From NCBI GenBank assembly GCA_007922305.1, contig ML677365.1, positions 13,105,931-13,169,930 of the forward strand: a stretch of DNA of 64,000 nt, in the 5' to 3' direction. Of the stretch, positions 1-12,202 are shown in pieces. Under the pieces are notes generated by a model. It was not told the origin of the DNA and searched no databases. It was given only the letters and a program-made list of their open reading frames with translations. This stretch comes from Dermatemys mawii. Lineage: Eukaryota > Chordata > Testudines > Dermatemydidae. Made by a program: the position numbers and the translations under genes. Each line of letters begins with the position of its first letter. Within the stretch, counting starts at the first letter, position 1.

Positions 1-288
1 CATTTATCATCTATGTGCTGCTGTATTTTGCATTGACAATTGTATTATTGTATTTGTAAGTTGGGAAGACTAGAGGCTTTTACACCTGCTTTTGGTGTTG
101 AGAAAGTGGAGTTGAGATTGTTAATTTTGGATTAGGAGGATTTTGCTCATCTGAAAAGTAGAACTGATTCTTCGTGCTATACTATTTCAGACTATACCTT
201 TAAGATAATATTGTCGGACTGGATTATGATTGTGTATTGGCCTGTATATCTGATCCAGAAAAGAATGTGATGTTTCCCATTTAATGAT

Positions 289-305
289 TGTGTGTGTGTG
301 TGTGT
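289..305. repeat. (TG)n microsatellite
   Basis: About eight TG dinucleotides in a row. It is a simple repeat with no other structure. Confidence 0.9.
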
Positions 306-529
306 AAGCTGCTGTTATGTCTCCCCAGCCCCGGAATTGTTAAATGCCATGCCCAGGATCTGTTTAGTCTCTTTCCTTAGGCACCATTTATTAATTGCAC
401 TAACAATCTTTAGCAAAGACCAGAAGTAAAACAGTTCAGCATAAACCCAACAGCTGCCTTTCTCTTCACCCTGGAGCTTTCTTTCCAGAGCGTCTCTATC
501 CCAGGGAGCACTTCTCGAGTTCTCCTATA

Positions 530-705
530 GAGAGGTGTTTTCACTGCGATAAGTCGACAGCTGACGCTCTCCCGTTGACTCTGCTTGCTCTTCTTGTTCT
601 AGTGGAGTACCGAAGTCGAAGGGAGAGCACTCAGTGAACGTGATAAATTAACCCCCGCTGGATTGATCTCTGCCTGCTGATCTGGCGGGAAGTGTAGACA
701 AGCCC
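530..705. mobile_element. 3' half of a Harbinger-type miniature element
   Basis: The stretch ends with AAGTGTAGACAAGCCC, the same terminal motif that closes the elements at 50163-50862 and (diverged) 19414-19678. It contains the characteristic GTCGACAGCTGACGCTCTCC and GGGAGAGCACTC blocks. No matching left terminus (GGGCTTGTCTACACT-like) is seen before it, so the copy looks 5'-truncated. The left boundary is approximate. Confidence 0.55.
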
Positions 706-1161
706 TAGGAGTGAGCTTTTTCAGCTTTTATAGGAACCAGATGCTCATGAGGCAGTCACCTGACCATTCCTAGCTTGGTCTGATGATCCCTCTCTGCCAG
801 GCCCAATCACGTATTCTAAAAGAACGTGCCTCAGAATTGTAGAGGCATACCTCAGGCTCCCCAGCCCTTAAAGGGGAAGAGCACCCTGTTATAGAGTTCC
901 TGTGAAAATCCAGCCAAATGTGTCCAGCCCACCGTGCTTGCAGGGCCTGTATTGTCAAAATCATCTTCTAGCTTGAAGAATGTGGTCTGCAAATCTGCTA
1001 CCCTCTCTCTGTTTAAAAACCTACCGGATACACACTTGTTCTCTCTCTGGTGGTTAGAGGAAAGTAGCTGAACAAATCACTTGCTAATTTATCTTTAGAA
1101 AGGTGTGTGTGTGTGTGAGGGGAAACTCTCCATTTGTATATACTCCATAATATGCACTAGG

Positions 1162-1442
1162 CCGGGGTAGGCAACCTATGGCACAAGTGCCAAAGGCAGC
1201 ACGTAGGCTGATTTTTTAGTGGCACACTGCCCGGGTTCTGGCCACTGGTGTGGGGGGCTCTGCATTTTAATTTAATTGAACTTCTTAAACATTTCAAAAA
1301 CTGCATTTACCTTACATACCACAATAGTTTAGTTATATATTAAAGACTTATAGAAAGTTATATATTATAGACAAGTTAAACCTTAAATTAGAGTGAATAA
1401 ATGAAGACTCGGCACACCACTTCTGAAAGGTTGCCGACCCCT
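1162..1442. mobile_element. hAT-like miniature element (GGTAGGCAACC ends)
   Basis: The left end CCGGGGTAGGCAACC and the right end (reverse complement AGGGGTCGGCAACC) form terminal inverted repeats. The flanks are GCACTAGG (1154-1161) and GCACTAGA (1443-1450), an 8-bp target duplication with one mismatch, as expected for the hAT superfamily. It is 281 bp and non-coding, with an A/T-rich interior. Confidence 0.75.
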
Positions 1443-2709
1443 GCACTAGACTTTGCTGAGTATCCACATTGCCTTATTGATGTTACCTTTGTCTGTTCTT
1501 CCTCATAACCTTTCATCAAGGTGCTTTGTTATCTTCTTTATTGTATCATGTCCTAAAGTAGTTTGTAAATTTCATGGGGTATGGGCTTTAGTACATTGTG
1601 GAATGATGATGAAATAATCCATACACACGCCTTCTCCTACTGAAGACTTAGAAGTGGATGTGAAAAAATTGGATATGATGCATAATTCCCTATTACTGGG
1701 TCTTAAAAATGTGTGTGAGGGTGGATCTTGGCTTCTGAGGTTTCTCTCACACATTTAGACTCAGGCCATCAGACTACATATGTCACAAGTACACCACTTG
1801 ACATTCAGGCTGCTGGGTGTAGCTGTTGTCCTCAGTAACTTAATTCAGTTCTTTGTACCCATGCCACCGTCAGAAAGTGGGGGGAGTTTTGAAAATCTGG
1901 TCCTTCCCTAAAACAGTATCTTGTTTCCCTGTGACACTGTAGCACTCTTGTAATTGAAAACTGCATGTGTACACTAGTGGAGGAGATATTGAAAAGCCTG
2001 CTTTTCCCTAAACCAGTTGCCACTGTGTTCTTGTTACTAATGGCACTCTCTTACTCAGGCTCATTGACAACTGTGAAGGAAAGGATGCCATCTGATGGAA
2101 TAAGATTTTATATTGACTATAGATCTATAAAGAAGAATGTTTTATTTAGTGTAGTATATATGGATGTTGATCGAAGTGATCTTATCTGTTTTCTCTTTTG
2201 GGAACTACTTTCTGTGCTGTGTGCTAAAGAAAAGGTGGAGTCAGAAAGTTATAGTCTGTCAGATATTTCACATAAGTACATGTGGAGTTCTAAATTCTCC
2301 AGTATGCTAGTAGTTTAAGGACCAACTTTGCCTTGTGTTTTTTACTTCAGTGGGGTTGAACCAAGGATAAATTTAATTCAAAGTGTTGTCCCTATCATAA
2401 ACCCTCTTCCTGGAGTGTTCTCCTTGAGCAGGGGTATCAAACATACAACCTACATAATGTCTTTATTGACCTACATGACATTCAAAGTCTCTATCAAAGC
2501 TTTCATTTTAAAAAATCAAGTCTCTAGCCCTACTATCTACACAGAGAATCTTCCAAATATGAACTAAGTGTAACTGATGCTTTGATGTTGGCCTAATTTT
2601 GCATCTTGAAACCATGACTTGAAAAGGACTTCTTCCTTCCTCCAAGATGATGTGAATTCAGATTAAAGCCCAGTAATGACACTTAAGTTTCAACATTAGC
2701 CATTTAATC

Positions 2710-3311
2710 CAGGGATGGCAAACCTTTTGGCCCGAGGGTTACATTGGGGTTTCAGAATTGTATGTGCTTCCCCAGACTGTCTGGTCACCACCCGCTATTT
2801 ACTTCTTCCCACTTCCTATCCCCTGACTGTCCCCTTCCGAATCCCCGACCCATCCAACCCCCATCCCCCCCCAATCCTAACTGCCTCCCCAGAACACTCT
2901 CCCCATCCAACACCCTCTGCTCCCTATCCACCACCTGACAGGCCCCCTGGGACTCCCACACCTATCCAACGCCTCCTGTTCTCCATCCCCTGGCCACCCC
3001 ACCCCAGAACCTCTGCCCCATCCAACTGCCCCCCTGTCCCTGACTTCCCCCCGAGACCTCCTCATCCAATGCCCAGGCCCCCTTATCATGCTGCTCAGAG
3101 CAGCATGTCTGAAAGCCCTGTGGCCCAGCTGAAACCAGACACGTTGCTGCGTTGCCCCGCAGGAGTGTGCACCCCCCTGCCTAGAGTGCTGCCCGAGCGG
3201 TGGCTGTGGGGAAGGGGGAACAGCAAGGGAGGGTCTGGGAGCTAGCCTCCCCAGTCGGGAGCTCAGGGGCTGGACAGGATGGTCCTGGGGGCTGTAGTTT
3301 GCCCACTGCTG
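2710..3311. mobile_element. hAT-like non-autonomous element with C-rich interior
   Basis: The termini CAGGGATGGCAAACC and CAGCAGTGGGCAAAC (right end, reverse complement) are inverted repeats. The flanks ATTTAATC (2702-2709) and ATCTAATC (3312-3319) are an 8-bp target duplication with one mismatch. The interior (2820-3060) is a degenerate C-rich minisatellite built on CCCATCCAAC. It matches, in the other orientation, the G-rich interior of the elements at 6160, 52002 and 58466. Open frames here are low-complexity artefacts. Confidence 0.8.
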
Positions 3312-3884
3312 ATCTAATCACATCATTTTGGTGGGTGGAGTGGGGAGTAATGAAGTGGAATGGAGGAGCACACTTGGCTGAAAATTGGGAGTTTCTTGAT
3401 GGATGGAAATGCTGAGAAAATTACAGAAGACTAGTAAAAATGCGGAATAGGGAGCGAAACAGACAGAGGATAGAGAGAGAAGAGAAACAAAGCACAGAGA
3501 TAGTGGTGATCCTAAAGGGAATCATGTTTTACAATAAGTAATGTATGTGAATAAGACACTAAAGCAATTTATGTAAAACATTGTACTTAGAGAAAGGGTA
3601 CCAAGTCAAACACTCAAAAGATTGGAATAATAGAATTAAGGTTGCCTGTGCACACTCAGTTAGTTTTTAATTACATAATTACATAATCGCATATTATTTT
3701 TTCCATAGTACCCCCTCCTTATTCTACGAATGCATAGGTATTCAATATTCATTTTTATTTTTATCATTTGTCGTGGGGCCCCAGACCTTATTTAACACAC
3801 ACCATTCACTGAATACAAAATTATTTCTGTAGTAGTCTCTGCATAGTATCTGAGTGATTCATAAACATTTCATGAATTTATCCT

Positions 3885-4270
3885 TAGATCACCCCTCTGA
3901 GGTCAAGGGGTATTATCACTTTACATCTGGGGAACTGAGGCAAAGAGAGAGAAAAAACTGAGTGAAGTGTCCATTAATTCTGGGTTCCCAGTTTGAGAAG
4001 CCTAGGGCCTGATTTTTTTTAAGAGAACTTAGTATATTATATGTCCAAAGCACAGCTCCCATTGATCTAAGTTGCAACTGTGAGTGCTCAGCACTTCTGC
4101 AAGTCTGGCCCCAGGTATCTCATGTTGGGCTCAAAGAAAATGAGAAGCACACAATCAGTGATTCCCCATGAAAAGTTTGGTTTAAGAGTGAGTGACTTGG
4201 CCAGAGTCACATAGGAACTCTAGAGAAAGGGCAGGGTTAGAATCCAGTTCTCCAGTGTGACATTCAAATT
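3885..4270 (+). repeat. MIR-like SINE, interrupted by a second old repeat
   Basis: The left part (about 3885-3960) reads like the MIR core: TTACATCTGGGGAACTGAGG then CAAAGAGAGA. The right part (about 4185-4260) resumes with GACTTGGCCAGAGTCACATAGG and GGGTTAGAATCCAG. Between them, about 4004-4140, lies GGGCCTGATTTT, CAGCTCCCATTGAT and GAGTGCTCAGCAC, a separate old amniote repeat. Boundaries are approximate and the family names are from memory. Confidence 0.5.
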
Positions 4271-5136
4271 CCTTAACAGTGAGGCAGTCCTATTTCTTCC
4301 TGTAGTCTCTTGCCTCATTCACTACCCACCTTCAAACTTCTGCAACAAGTGAGGGATACTAAAGAAACAGTCTCATTCACTACACAACTCTGATTCGTTC
4401 CCAAAGTGTTGTCCAGACTGTATAGTAAACAAGGCAGGGGTCCTGAGGAAAATTAGTATGTAATCATACGCTTAAAGATTATACTTAATAATGCCTCTGC
4501 ACAAAGATGCTGAATTAAGGTTACATGGGCAACCTTAATTTTGGGATTTCCTGACTTCCAAACAGTTGATTTAGCAATCTTAACATTCTTTTAATGTTAG
4601 GATTTTTTAACATAACTTCCTAGCTTTATTTGTAAACATTTTTTAAAAACCACCATCATATGGAACAATAGTGATCCTAGATTATCAGCAGGTTTGGGAT
4701 CTTAAAATCCACAGTACAGTCCTCTTTTCTTCCCGATCATATGGGGTAACTGATAGTTGTAAAGGCCATGTGGACCTGCCACATACTTTGCTGTTGGGTA
4801 TTACAACAAATTGCTGAAATGTTGAGACTTGGTAAGAATTGATTCAATTCCTGGTTCTAGAGGGAATGGTTCTGTAGTATTTATAGACTCATGTGCCCCC
4901 AGCCTGTCTGTCTTTTCTGTGCAACCTATCTACCTCTTGTCTTTGAGTCCTCCCTGCTTTTAGCCAACCCATCCATCCTGTCTTTTGCTCCTATCTCCTG
5001 TTCCTTTTTGCACCCTTTTTTGTGTCCAGATACCCTCCCCTCTGAATATGTACAACCCCTTTACCCTCCTCCTTTCCCCCTCTGCTCTTCTTCACCCAAT
5101 AGATTCCAGTTGTAAGGAATATCCTGCTTTGGCCCT

Positions 5137-5940
5137 TGTCATAAGCATAAAGTAGCCTTGAATTCTTGCTTACCTCTAAGGGGTTAAGAAGCTAAAAGAA
5201 ACCTGATTGGCACCTGACCAAAAGAACCAATGGGGACCAAAGATGCTTTCAAACCTGGGGGGAGGGAAGATGCTTTGTCTGTGTATGTCGTTTGCTCTGG
5301 GGCTTCCAGAGGAATCAGACAGTTTTCTTTTCTCCATCTAATCTATATTCTTTTTCACCAGCAATAGTAAGTAATTTAGCCAAGTAAGGCTATAGCTTAT
5401 GTTTGTTTTTTCACTTGTGAATTTCTGAGGTTTTTAGGGAAATATCCCTGTTTTTTCTCTGTACTTTGAACTCAGTAGAGGGGAGAGGAGGAGTTCTGTG
5501 ATGTGGGTTTTTCTTTGATTCTTTTTGTGATTTTTAAAGTGTTTTTCCACTTTTTTCTCTCTATCCTTTAATTAAAATCTTTCTTTTAAGAATCTGACTT
5601 CTTTGTTTTCCATTGCGTAAGATCCAGGGCTTTCGGATCAGGCTCACTTAGCACAATTTCTGAGGGGGTGTGGTGGGTTTTTTTTTTTTTTTAAAGACTT
5701 TCCCAGGGAGGGAGATACAGGCTTGGGGGGATTTTTGGAAAGAGAAGGAGTTCAAAGTGGCTCTGCCCCTAGTTCTTGGGGTACACTTGGTGATGGCAGC
5801 AGTATACTGCTCCAGACACAGGAGAAACTTGTGTCTTGGGGAAGTTTTAACCTAAGCTGGTAGAATAAGCTTAGTGGGTCTTTTCATGCAGGTCCTCACA
5901 TGTGTACCCTAGAGTTCAGAGTAGGGAGGGAATCCTGACA
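5137..5940 (+). mobile_element. Solo LTR of an endogenous retrovirus-type element
   Basis: It begins TGTCATAAGC and ends CCTGACA, the TG...CA termini of an LTR (TGTCA/TGACA). The flanks are GCCCT (5132-5136) and TCCCT (5941-5945), a 5-bp target duplication with one mismatch. Internal blocks such as GGGGTTAAGAAGCTAAAAG and GGGGAAGTTTTAACC resemble an LTR family I recall from turtles. No gag, pol or env sequence adjoins it, so it looks like a recombined solo LTR. Whether it is ERV or Ty3/Gypsy is not resolved. Confidence 0.75.
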
Positions 5941-6001
5941 TCCCTGCAGCTCCTGCTGGAGTGGAGCACACTCAGTGCAGACGGACTCCTCAGAATTTTT
6001 G

Positions 6002-9000
6002 TAAGAACATAATCATGGCCATGATCCATCTAGCCCACTATCCTGTCTTTCAGCAGTGGTTAATGCCAGTTGCTTGATAGGGATTGAACAGAACAGGCAA
6101 TCCGAGAACGATCCATCCCTGGACATCCACACTTAGCTTCTGGCAATCAGAGACTAGGGCAGAGGTAGGCAAACTACGGCCCATGGCCAACATCCATCCC
6201 GCGGGATCCTCCTGCCCGGCCCCTGAGCTCTTGGCCTGGGAGGCTAGCCCCGGCCCGTCTCCTGCTGTTCCTCCTCCTCCGCAGCCTCAGCTCACTGCAC
6301 TGCTGGCGCAATGCTCTGTGCTGTAGGGCTGTGAGCTCTTGCTGGGCAGCATGTAACCTGGTGCTCTGTGCTGCGGGGCGGTGTGGCTGGCTGTGCTGGT
6401 GCTCCGCCAGCCGCTCATGCTCCAAGTAGCACTGTAAGGAGGCTGGGAGCAGCGGCGGTTGGATAGAGGGCAGGAGTGTTTGGGATGGTGGTCAGGTGGT
6501 GAGGGTATGGCTGGGGGTCAGGGTGATCAGACGGCAGGGAACAGGAGGGTTGAAGGGGGGTAGGAGTCCCAGGGGAACGTCGGGGGCGATAAGCAGTTGG
6601 GTAGGGAGAAGGGGCCAGGCCACGTCTTGCTATTTGGGAAGGCACAGCCTTCCCTAATGCCCTCTATACAATTTCAGAAACCTGGTGTGGCTTAGGCCAA
6701 AAAGTTTGCCTACTCCTGGGCTAGGGAGACCCAGGGCATAGGATTGCATCCCTAAACATCTTGGCTAATAGTCATTGATGGACTTAACTTCCAGAAACTT
6801 ACCTCATGGTTTTTTGAGCCCACTTATTCTTTTGATCTTCACAACAGCCTTTGGCAGTGAGTTTTACAGGTTGACTGTGTGTTGTGTGAACAAGTTCTTC
6901 CTTTTGTTTGTTTTAAACTTGCTGCCTATTAATTTCATTGGGTGATTCCTGGTTCTTGTTTTATGTGAAGGAGTAAAGAACACTTTCCTTATTCACTTTA
7001 TCCACACAAGTCACAATTTCATAGACCTCCATCATATCCCCTCTTTGTCATCTTTATTCCCAGCTGAACAGTCTTATTTTTTTCATCTCTCCTCATATGG
7101 AAACTGTTCCATGTCTTTGATAATTTTTGTTGCCCTTCTCTGTACCTTTTCTAATTCTGGTATGTTGTTTTTGTGGTGGGGTGACCAGAATTGCATGTAC
7201 TATTGGGTATGTGGTATAGTAGTGTGGGCGTCCCATGGATTTACATAGTGGCATAACAATCTTTTTTTAATTTTTAAATCTATCCCTTAATGCCTCCTAA
7301 CTTTCTGTTAGCTTATTTAACTTCTGCTGCACATTGAGCCAATGTTTTCAGAGAACTGTCCATAATGATTCCAAGATCTCTTTTTTTGAGTGGTAACAGC
7401 TAAATTAGACTCCATCATTTTGTGTGTATAGTTGAGATTATGATTTTCAGTGTGCAGTACTTTGCATTTTACTAATACTGAATTTTGTCTACCATTTTGT
7501 TGTCCAGTCACCTGTTTTTGTGAGATCCCTTTGTAACTCTTCACAGTCTGCTTTGGACTTAACTAGCTTGAGTAATTTTGTATCACTTGCAGATTTTGCC
7601 ACTTGTTTATCCCTTTTTTCAGATCATTTATGAATGTTGAACAGCACTGATCCCAGTGCAGGTCCTCGGGGACACCACTATACCTCTGTCCTTTCTGAAA
7701 ACTGACCATTTATTCCTAACCTTTTTTGTGTCTTTTTAACCAGTTACTATCCATGAGAGGGTCTTCCCTCTTATCTCATGACAACTTAGTTTGCTTAAGA
7801 CCTTTTGGTAAGGGACCTTGTCAAAGGCTGTCTGAAAGTCCAATTATACTGTGTCCACTGGATCACCCTAGTCCATATCTTTGTTTGACTCCCTCAAATA
7901 ATTCTAATAGATTGGTGAGGCATGATATCCCTTTACAAAGGCAAAGTTGACTCTTGCCCAACAAATCATGTTCATCTGTGTCTGATAATTCTGTTCTTCA
8001 CTATAGTTTCAACCAATTTTCATGGTACTGAAGTTAGGCATTCCGGTCTATAATTGCCAGAATCACCTCTGGAGCCTTTTAAAATAAATATATAATCTGT
8101 GTCCCACTAGCTATCCTCCAGTCCTCTAGTACAGAAGATGATTTAAGTGATGGCTTACGTAGCACAGTTAGCAAGTAGTTCTTCAGCTTCATATGTGAGT
8201 TCCTTCAGAATTTTAGTGTGAATACCATCTGGTCCTGGTGACTTACTGCTGTTTAATTTATCAATTTATTCCAAAATCTCCTCTGACACCTCAATCTGGG
8301 ACAATTCCTCAGATTTGTCACCTTAAAAGGCTCATATCATTTTCAGTGAACAACTATGCAAAGAATTCATTTAGCTTCTCCACAATGGCCATGTCTTCCT
8401 TGAGTGCTCCTTTAAGCACCTCAATCTTCCAGTGGCCCCACTGATTGTTTACTGTTTCTGATGTATTTAAACGTTTTTTTGCTGTGTAGATTTGGAGTCT
8501 TTGGCTTGTTATTCTTCAAATTTCTTTTTGGCCTGCCTAATTATACTTTTACATTTGACTTGCCAGAGTGTATGCTTCTTTCTGTTTTCCTTAGTAGGAT
8601 TTAACTTCAAATTCTTAAAGGATGCCTTTTTGTCTCTAACCATTTATTTTTTCACTTTGTTTAGCCATGGTGGCGCTGCTTTGGTTCTCTTAGTATGTTT
8701 TTTAATTTGAGGAGTACATTTAAGTTGAGCCTCTATTATGGCGTATTTTAAAAGTTTCCATGCACCTTGTGGGCATTTCACTCTTGTGACTGTATCTTTT
8801 TAATTTCTGTTTAACTGTCATCCTCATTTTTAGTGTAGTTCCCCTTTCTGAAGTTAAATGCTACTGTGGTGGGCTTCTTTGTTTTTTCCCCCCACAAGCG
8901 TGTTTCTTTTAATTATATTATGGTTGCTCTTACCAAGAAGCTCAGTGGTATTCACCTCTTGTACCAGATCCTGTGCTCCACTTAGAACTAAACCAAGTAT

Positions 9001-9225
9001 TGCCTCTCCTTTTGTGGGTTCCAGGACTAGCTACTCCAAAAAGCAGTCATTTGTGATGTCAAGAAACTTTATTTCTGCATCCTCGGCTGAGGTGATGTCA
9101 GTATGGGGATAGATGAAATCCCCAATTATTATTATTGAATTTTCTATTTTTATAGCCCCACTAATCTTACCATCACCATTCTGGTCAGGTGGTTGGTGAT
9201 TGTATACCACTGTCAAATGTTAACA
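6002..9225 (-). mobile_element. CR1 LINE, 3' part of ORF2 and 3' UTR, antisense
   Basis: Read on the - strand this is a chicken-repeat-1 type non-LTR retrotransposon truncated at its 5' end. The 3' tail lies at about 6002-6160 (ATGTTCTT end), followed by the 3' UTR and reverse-transcriptase coding region (about 6719-8900). The end of the endonuclease domain is at 9031-9216, where a - strand frame reads VVYNHQPPDQ then IIIGDFIYP, matching the CR1 endonuclease (usually VVVYRPP...MGDFNYP). It carries many frameshifts and stops, so it is inactive. A hAT-like element (6160-6718) sits inside its 3' UTR. Confidence 0.85.
6160..6718. mobile_element. hAT-like non-autonomous element nested in the CR1
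   Basis: The ends CAGAGGTAGGCAAACT and, reverse-complemented, CAGGAGTAGGCAAACT are inverted repeats. The flanks are GACTAGGG (6152-6159) and GGCTAGGG (6719-6726), an 8-bp duplication with one mismatch. CR1 3' UTR sequence continues on both sides, so it inserted after the CR1. Its right half carries the same G-rich minisatellite as the copies at 58466 and 52002. Confidence 0.8.
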
Positions 9226-9713
9226 AGTCTCTACTGAGGATATGTGAATTGTCATTTATTGAAGGTCCATAACTTAGTCAAATTTTAATGAATTTTCATG
9301 CAAGTGGTAAAAGGCCCATCCCTCACAGCAGAGAGGCATCATCCCCTCTCCCTATTGTCCCCAAAGCATGGGTGTGCTAGAGCTTCTCAGCAAAAGGGTT
9401 GCAAGAATTATTGTAACATGGGCTAAAAACATTTTTTCCTAATCTTGTTGTTTGGAAATATCTGAATCGTTCTAGAAGAAACTTTAAAAAATTGGGTAAA
9501 TAAAAATGAAACTTTTTTTAAGGCGGACACGTGGCATGGAGAATTGCAACTTGAACATTTTAAGTTTGGCAGAGTTATAAGCAATTGAAAAGAGGGTCTT
9601 GTACTGAAAATTTTAGGCAAACTGAATTACAGGAGGTACTACTAGTTCTCCTGTAATAGTTAAATGTTTAATTACATAAAGGTCATATTGTACCCTCGAT
9701 CTTTGTGCTAATC

Positions 9714-9882
9714 CAGGGGTCGCTGTCTGCTTCCTGGAGGGTCGCGAGCCCCTGCTGCTGCTGAAAAGCTGCCGAATGAATTACTTTCGCATTCGGCAGC
9801 TTTTTGGCGGACATATAAGGGTCGCGCCGCCGGACATCTGCAGAAAAAAGGGTCGCGGTTCCGGTGAGTTTGGGAGCTGCTG
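9714..9882. mobile_element. Short hAT-like miniature element
   Basis: 169 bp with termini CAGGGGTCGC and CAGCAGCTCCC (right, reverse complement). Flanks TGCTAATC (9706-9713) and TTCTAATC (9883-9890) give an 8-bp target duplication with one mismatch. The interior contains an inverted repeat, AAAGCTGCCGAATG / CATTCGGCAGCTTTT, which can form a hairpin. Confidence 0.7.
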
Positions 9883-10279
9883 TTCTAATCCTACTGATAC
9901 AAGTGGGCATGTCAGTGAGCACGGTGGGAGTATACAGTCCTGATTTATACCTCAACCCATTCATGGATTGTAATTAAACATTGAGGGGGAGATCTTCACC
10001 TCTGCTTCATTTCCTTTATGCTGCATAAAAGATCTGGAGTGTGGTGTAAAGAGACCTTAAATGTCTGTCTTATATCCTGCTGGGGGAGGATAGCCATAAT
10101 GCTGCTTCCTCAGGGCCCCATAAGATCCTGGTGTAGAGATTGGGAATCATGAATCCACGGTGCCTGTTGGGGATGAGGGCCACAGAGCTTGCTGCAGCTC
10201 ATTAGCTATGTATACATGTGCTCCAGTCACAGCTTCCCAGTGATCCTGTGTTCTGAAATGCTCAGGAGACTGTTACTTA

Positions 10280-10554
10280 GGGCTTGTCTTCACTAGAGCT
10301 GGGAGAGATTGATATTATGGTGATCGATTTATCGCTTCTCATCAAGACGCGATAAATCGATCGCCAGCGGCGCCCCCGTCGACTCCGTAACTGCAGCTCG
10401 CCAAAAGGCGCAAGCTGGAGTCGATGGGGGAGGCCGCCGCCGCCGTGAGGACGGCAGGTAAGTCGGCTGTAGATATGCCCATTTCAGCTACGTTATTAAC
10501 GTAGCTGAAATTGCATATCTACAGTCCATCCCCCGCGCTGCTGAAGACCAGCCC
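10280..10554. mobile_element. PIF/Harbinger-type miniature element, TTA target site
   Basis: The termini GGGCTTGTCTTCA and GGGCTGGTCTTCA (right, reverse complement) are flanked by TTA at 10277-10279 and 10555-10557, the 3-bp TWA duplication of PIF/Harbinger. It is 275 bp and contains two internal palindromes: GATCGATTTATCGC with GCGATAAATCGATC, and CATTTCAGCTACGTTA with TAACGTAGCTGAAA. Confidence 0.8.
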
Positions 10555-11279
10555 TTAGAGAAGATGCTCTCTACTAGTTTTACCCCTTTACTCCATAAAA
10601 ACTGTTATAAGCATTTAGTTTTTCCTTATCCAGGCAGCATTTGTACAGTGTCGATAGGATAAGAGTTCCTGTGGCTTTGGTTCCCAACCAAATTATAGTA
10701 TTACCTTTAAATCTGGGAGATACTTGGAACCAAAGTGTGTAGATTCTAAGTCTTTGAATCTTCGTGTTCTGAGGCTTCAGGCACCTTGTCCAGATGATTG
10801 AGAAGAGAGAAAAAGAGCAAGCACTCTCTAAACTCCTGCTTATCTGTCAGCTAAATTGCACTGTAAGAATCTTCAATCTGAGAGTGCTTCACTGCCTAGA
10901 AACAATCTTTGTTCAGGATGGGAGGAGGAGAGTGTGGAGAAGAGAGAATAGAAGTTACTCCATGGTCCCTGAGTACACTCTCCCATCTGTGGAGCAGTCC
11001 TTGAATACATGCTCTCATAGGTTCTGTTCAAGCTCAGATCTTTCAGTCAATTAGATGTCATAAAGAGCGTCTCAGAGATGTTTATGTAAATGTTTTTTGG
11101 AGCTGAGCCCATATTTTGGGCACTGTTGAATAATACATATTTCTGATTTCTCTGAATTGTCTACCTATTTTCTCCTACATCAAGTTGCATTTATCTCTGG
11201 CACTTTTTGTATTTGAGCTTTTTCCTGTCCCCTCGCTTTCTTTTATTTGAGAATTGTGTGTTTGTTTTAAATTTTCCAA

Positions 11280-11605
11280 GATCCCACACAGATGTTTTTA
11301 GTAAAAGTCAGGGAAGCCTGTGACCTGTCCCTGACTTTTACTAAAAATATCCATGACAAAAAAAAAAATGGGGAGCCTGAGCAGCTGGATGCGGTCTTTG
11401 GGGCCCCCCACCACCCATGGGACCTTGGAGCTCCATTATCCCCCTTCACTGGCAGCCAGGAGTGGTGGTACATGCCTCCCCCCGTCTCGCTCCCGCCACC
11501 GCCCCAGTGGCTGAATTAGTCAGGAGTTGGTGGGGGGCGCGTCGCTGGCTGAAGTGATGAAGGTCTTTGGCAGTCACGGATTCCGTGACTAAATCGCAGC
11601 CTTAA
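11280..11605. repeat. Interspersed repeat with a perfect hairpin at its left end
   Basis: It opens with a 20-bp perfect inverted repeat (11295-11314 and 11328-11347, arm TTTTTAGTAAAAGTCAGGGA) and closes with GTCACGGATTCCGTGAC and TCGCAGCCTTAA. I recognise the general sequence as a common turtle interspersed repeat but cannot assign a superfamily or find target duplications. Frames on both strands here are repeat-derived. Confidence 0.45.
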
Positions 11606-12157
11606 TCATTGTTCGCCTCCCTTACTTCATATGTATTGGCTAGGAAGGGTGTGGTGACAAGACAGGAGTAATGAATGTCCTTTTCTTTCCAACAAGTGAA
11701 AATGAGTGAGAAATGGGAGCGAAAAGATATCGTACGTGGATTCTATGGTAACGGGTGGCAGCATAAAATCTTAATGTAGATTGTTGAATCGAGGCTGGCC
11801 TCACAAAATTGTAGTGTAGTGTCTTGGCATCTTGTAATGTTTGTACTGGGTTTCATCACTGTAGTAGTGAGTCTTTGGTATAATAACTTTGTTGCCTACT
11901 GATGTAGTGTCGAACATTGAATTGCACAATTTGTCTGACTTGTGTTCTGAAATGTAATTTGACTATTAAGTGGCAGTTCATGTCTTCAAGTAGAGTTCTG
12001 CTGCTGTGGTGATTTCAAGTTGTGTAGTACATTGGCGAAACCACACAACGTTAAGAGGTTGAGCAGAATAAATCATGTCACAAAACAAATATGTTGCTTA
12101 AGTGAACTTTACATATAATACAGGATATCTTTCATATAGTATGCACTTTTTTTGCAG

Positions 12158-12202
12158 GTTAAGGGAAGTTTCAGAGAAGCTGAACAAGTACAATTTAAAT
12201 AG
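12158..12202 (+). CDS. UBR5: UBR5 exon 2
   Basis: A 45-bp exon encoding [14 protein letters not shown], about residues 22-35 of UBR5. It completes an Arg codon begun in the upstream exon with a single G and ends with AG of Ser36. The acceptor TTTGCAG and donor GTAAGA are strong. This is the start of the N-terminal propeller region. Confidence 0.93.
   Translation, partial: VKGSFREAEQVQFK

Larger units (their letters stand above)
1..12157 (+). other. UBR5: Intron 1 of UBR5 (3' part), repeat-rich
   Basis: I find no UBR5 exon and no other host gene here. The first coding exon (beginning MTSIHFVVHP in human) is absent, so the window opens inside intron 1. Recognisable content, listed separately, is a (TG)n run, several hAT-like and Harbinger-like miniature elements, a split MIR-like SINE, a solo LTR and a long antisense CR1. 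The stretches 1447-2700 and 4280-5130 show nothing I can name. The intron ends in a pyrimidine-rich run and TTTGCAG at 12151-12157. Confidence 0.85.

Noticed and set aside
480..720. Possible UBR5 promoter or first exon because of locally raised CpG content
   Set aside because: The sequence is a Harbinger-type miniature element ending AAGTGTAGACAAGCCC. No MTSIHFVVHP-like exon is present.
2715..3245. 176-codon Pro-rich + strand ORF
   Set aside because: Product of the C-rich degenerate minisatellite inside a hAT-like element.
10360..10460. CpG-rich patch in intron 1, candidate CpG island
   Set aside because: It is the interior of the TTA-flanked miniature element 10280-10554.
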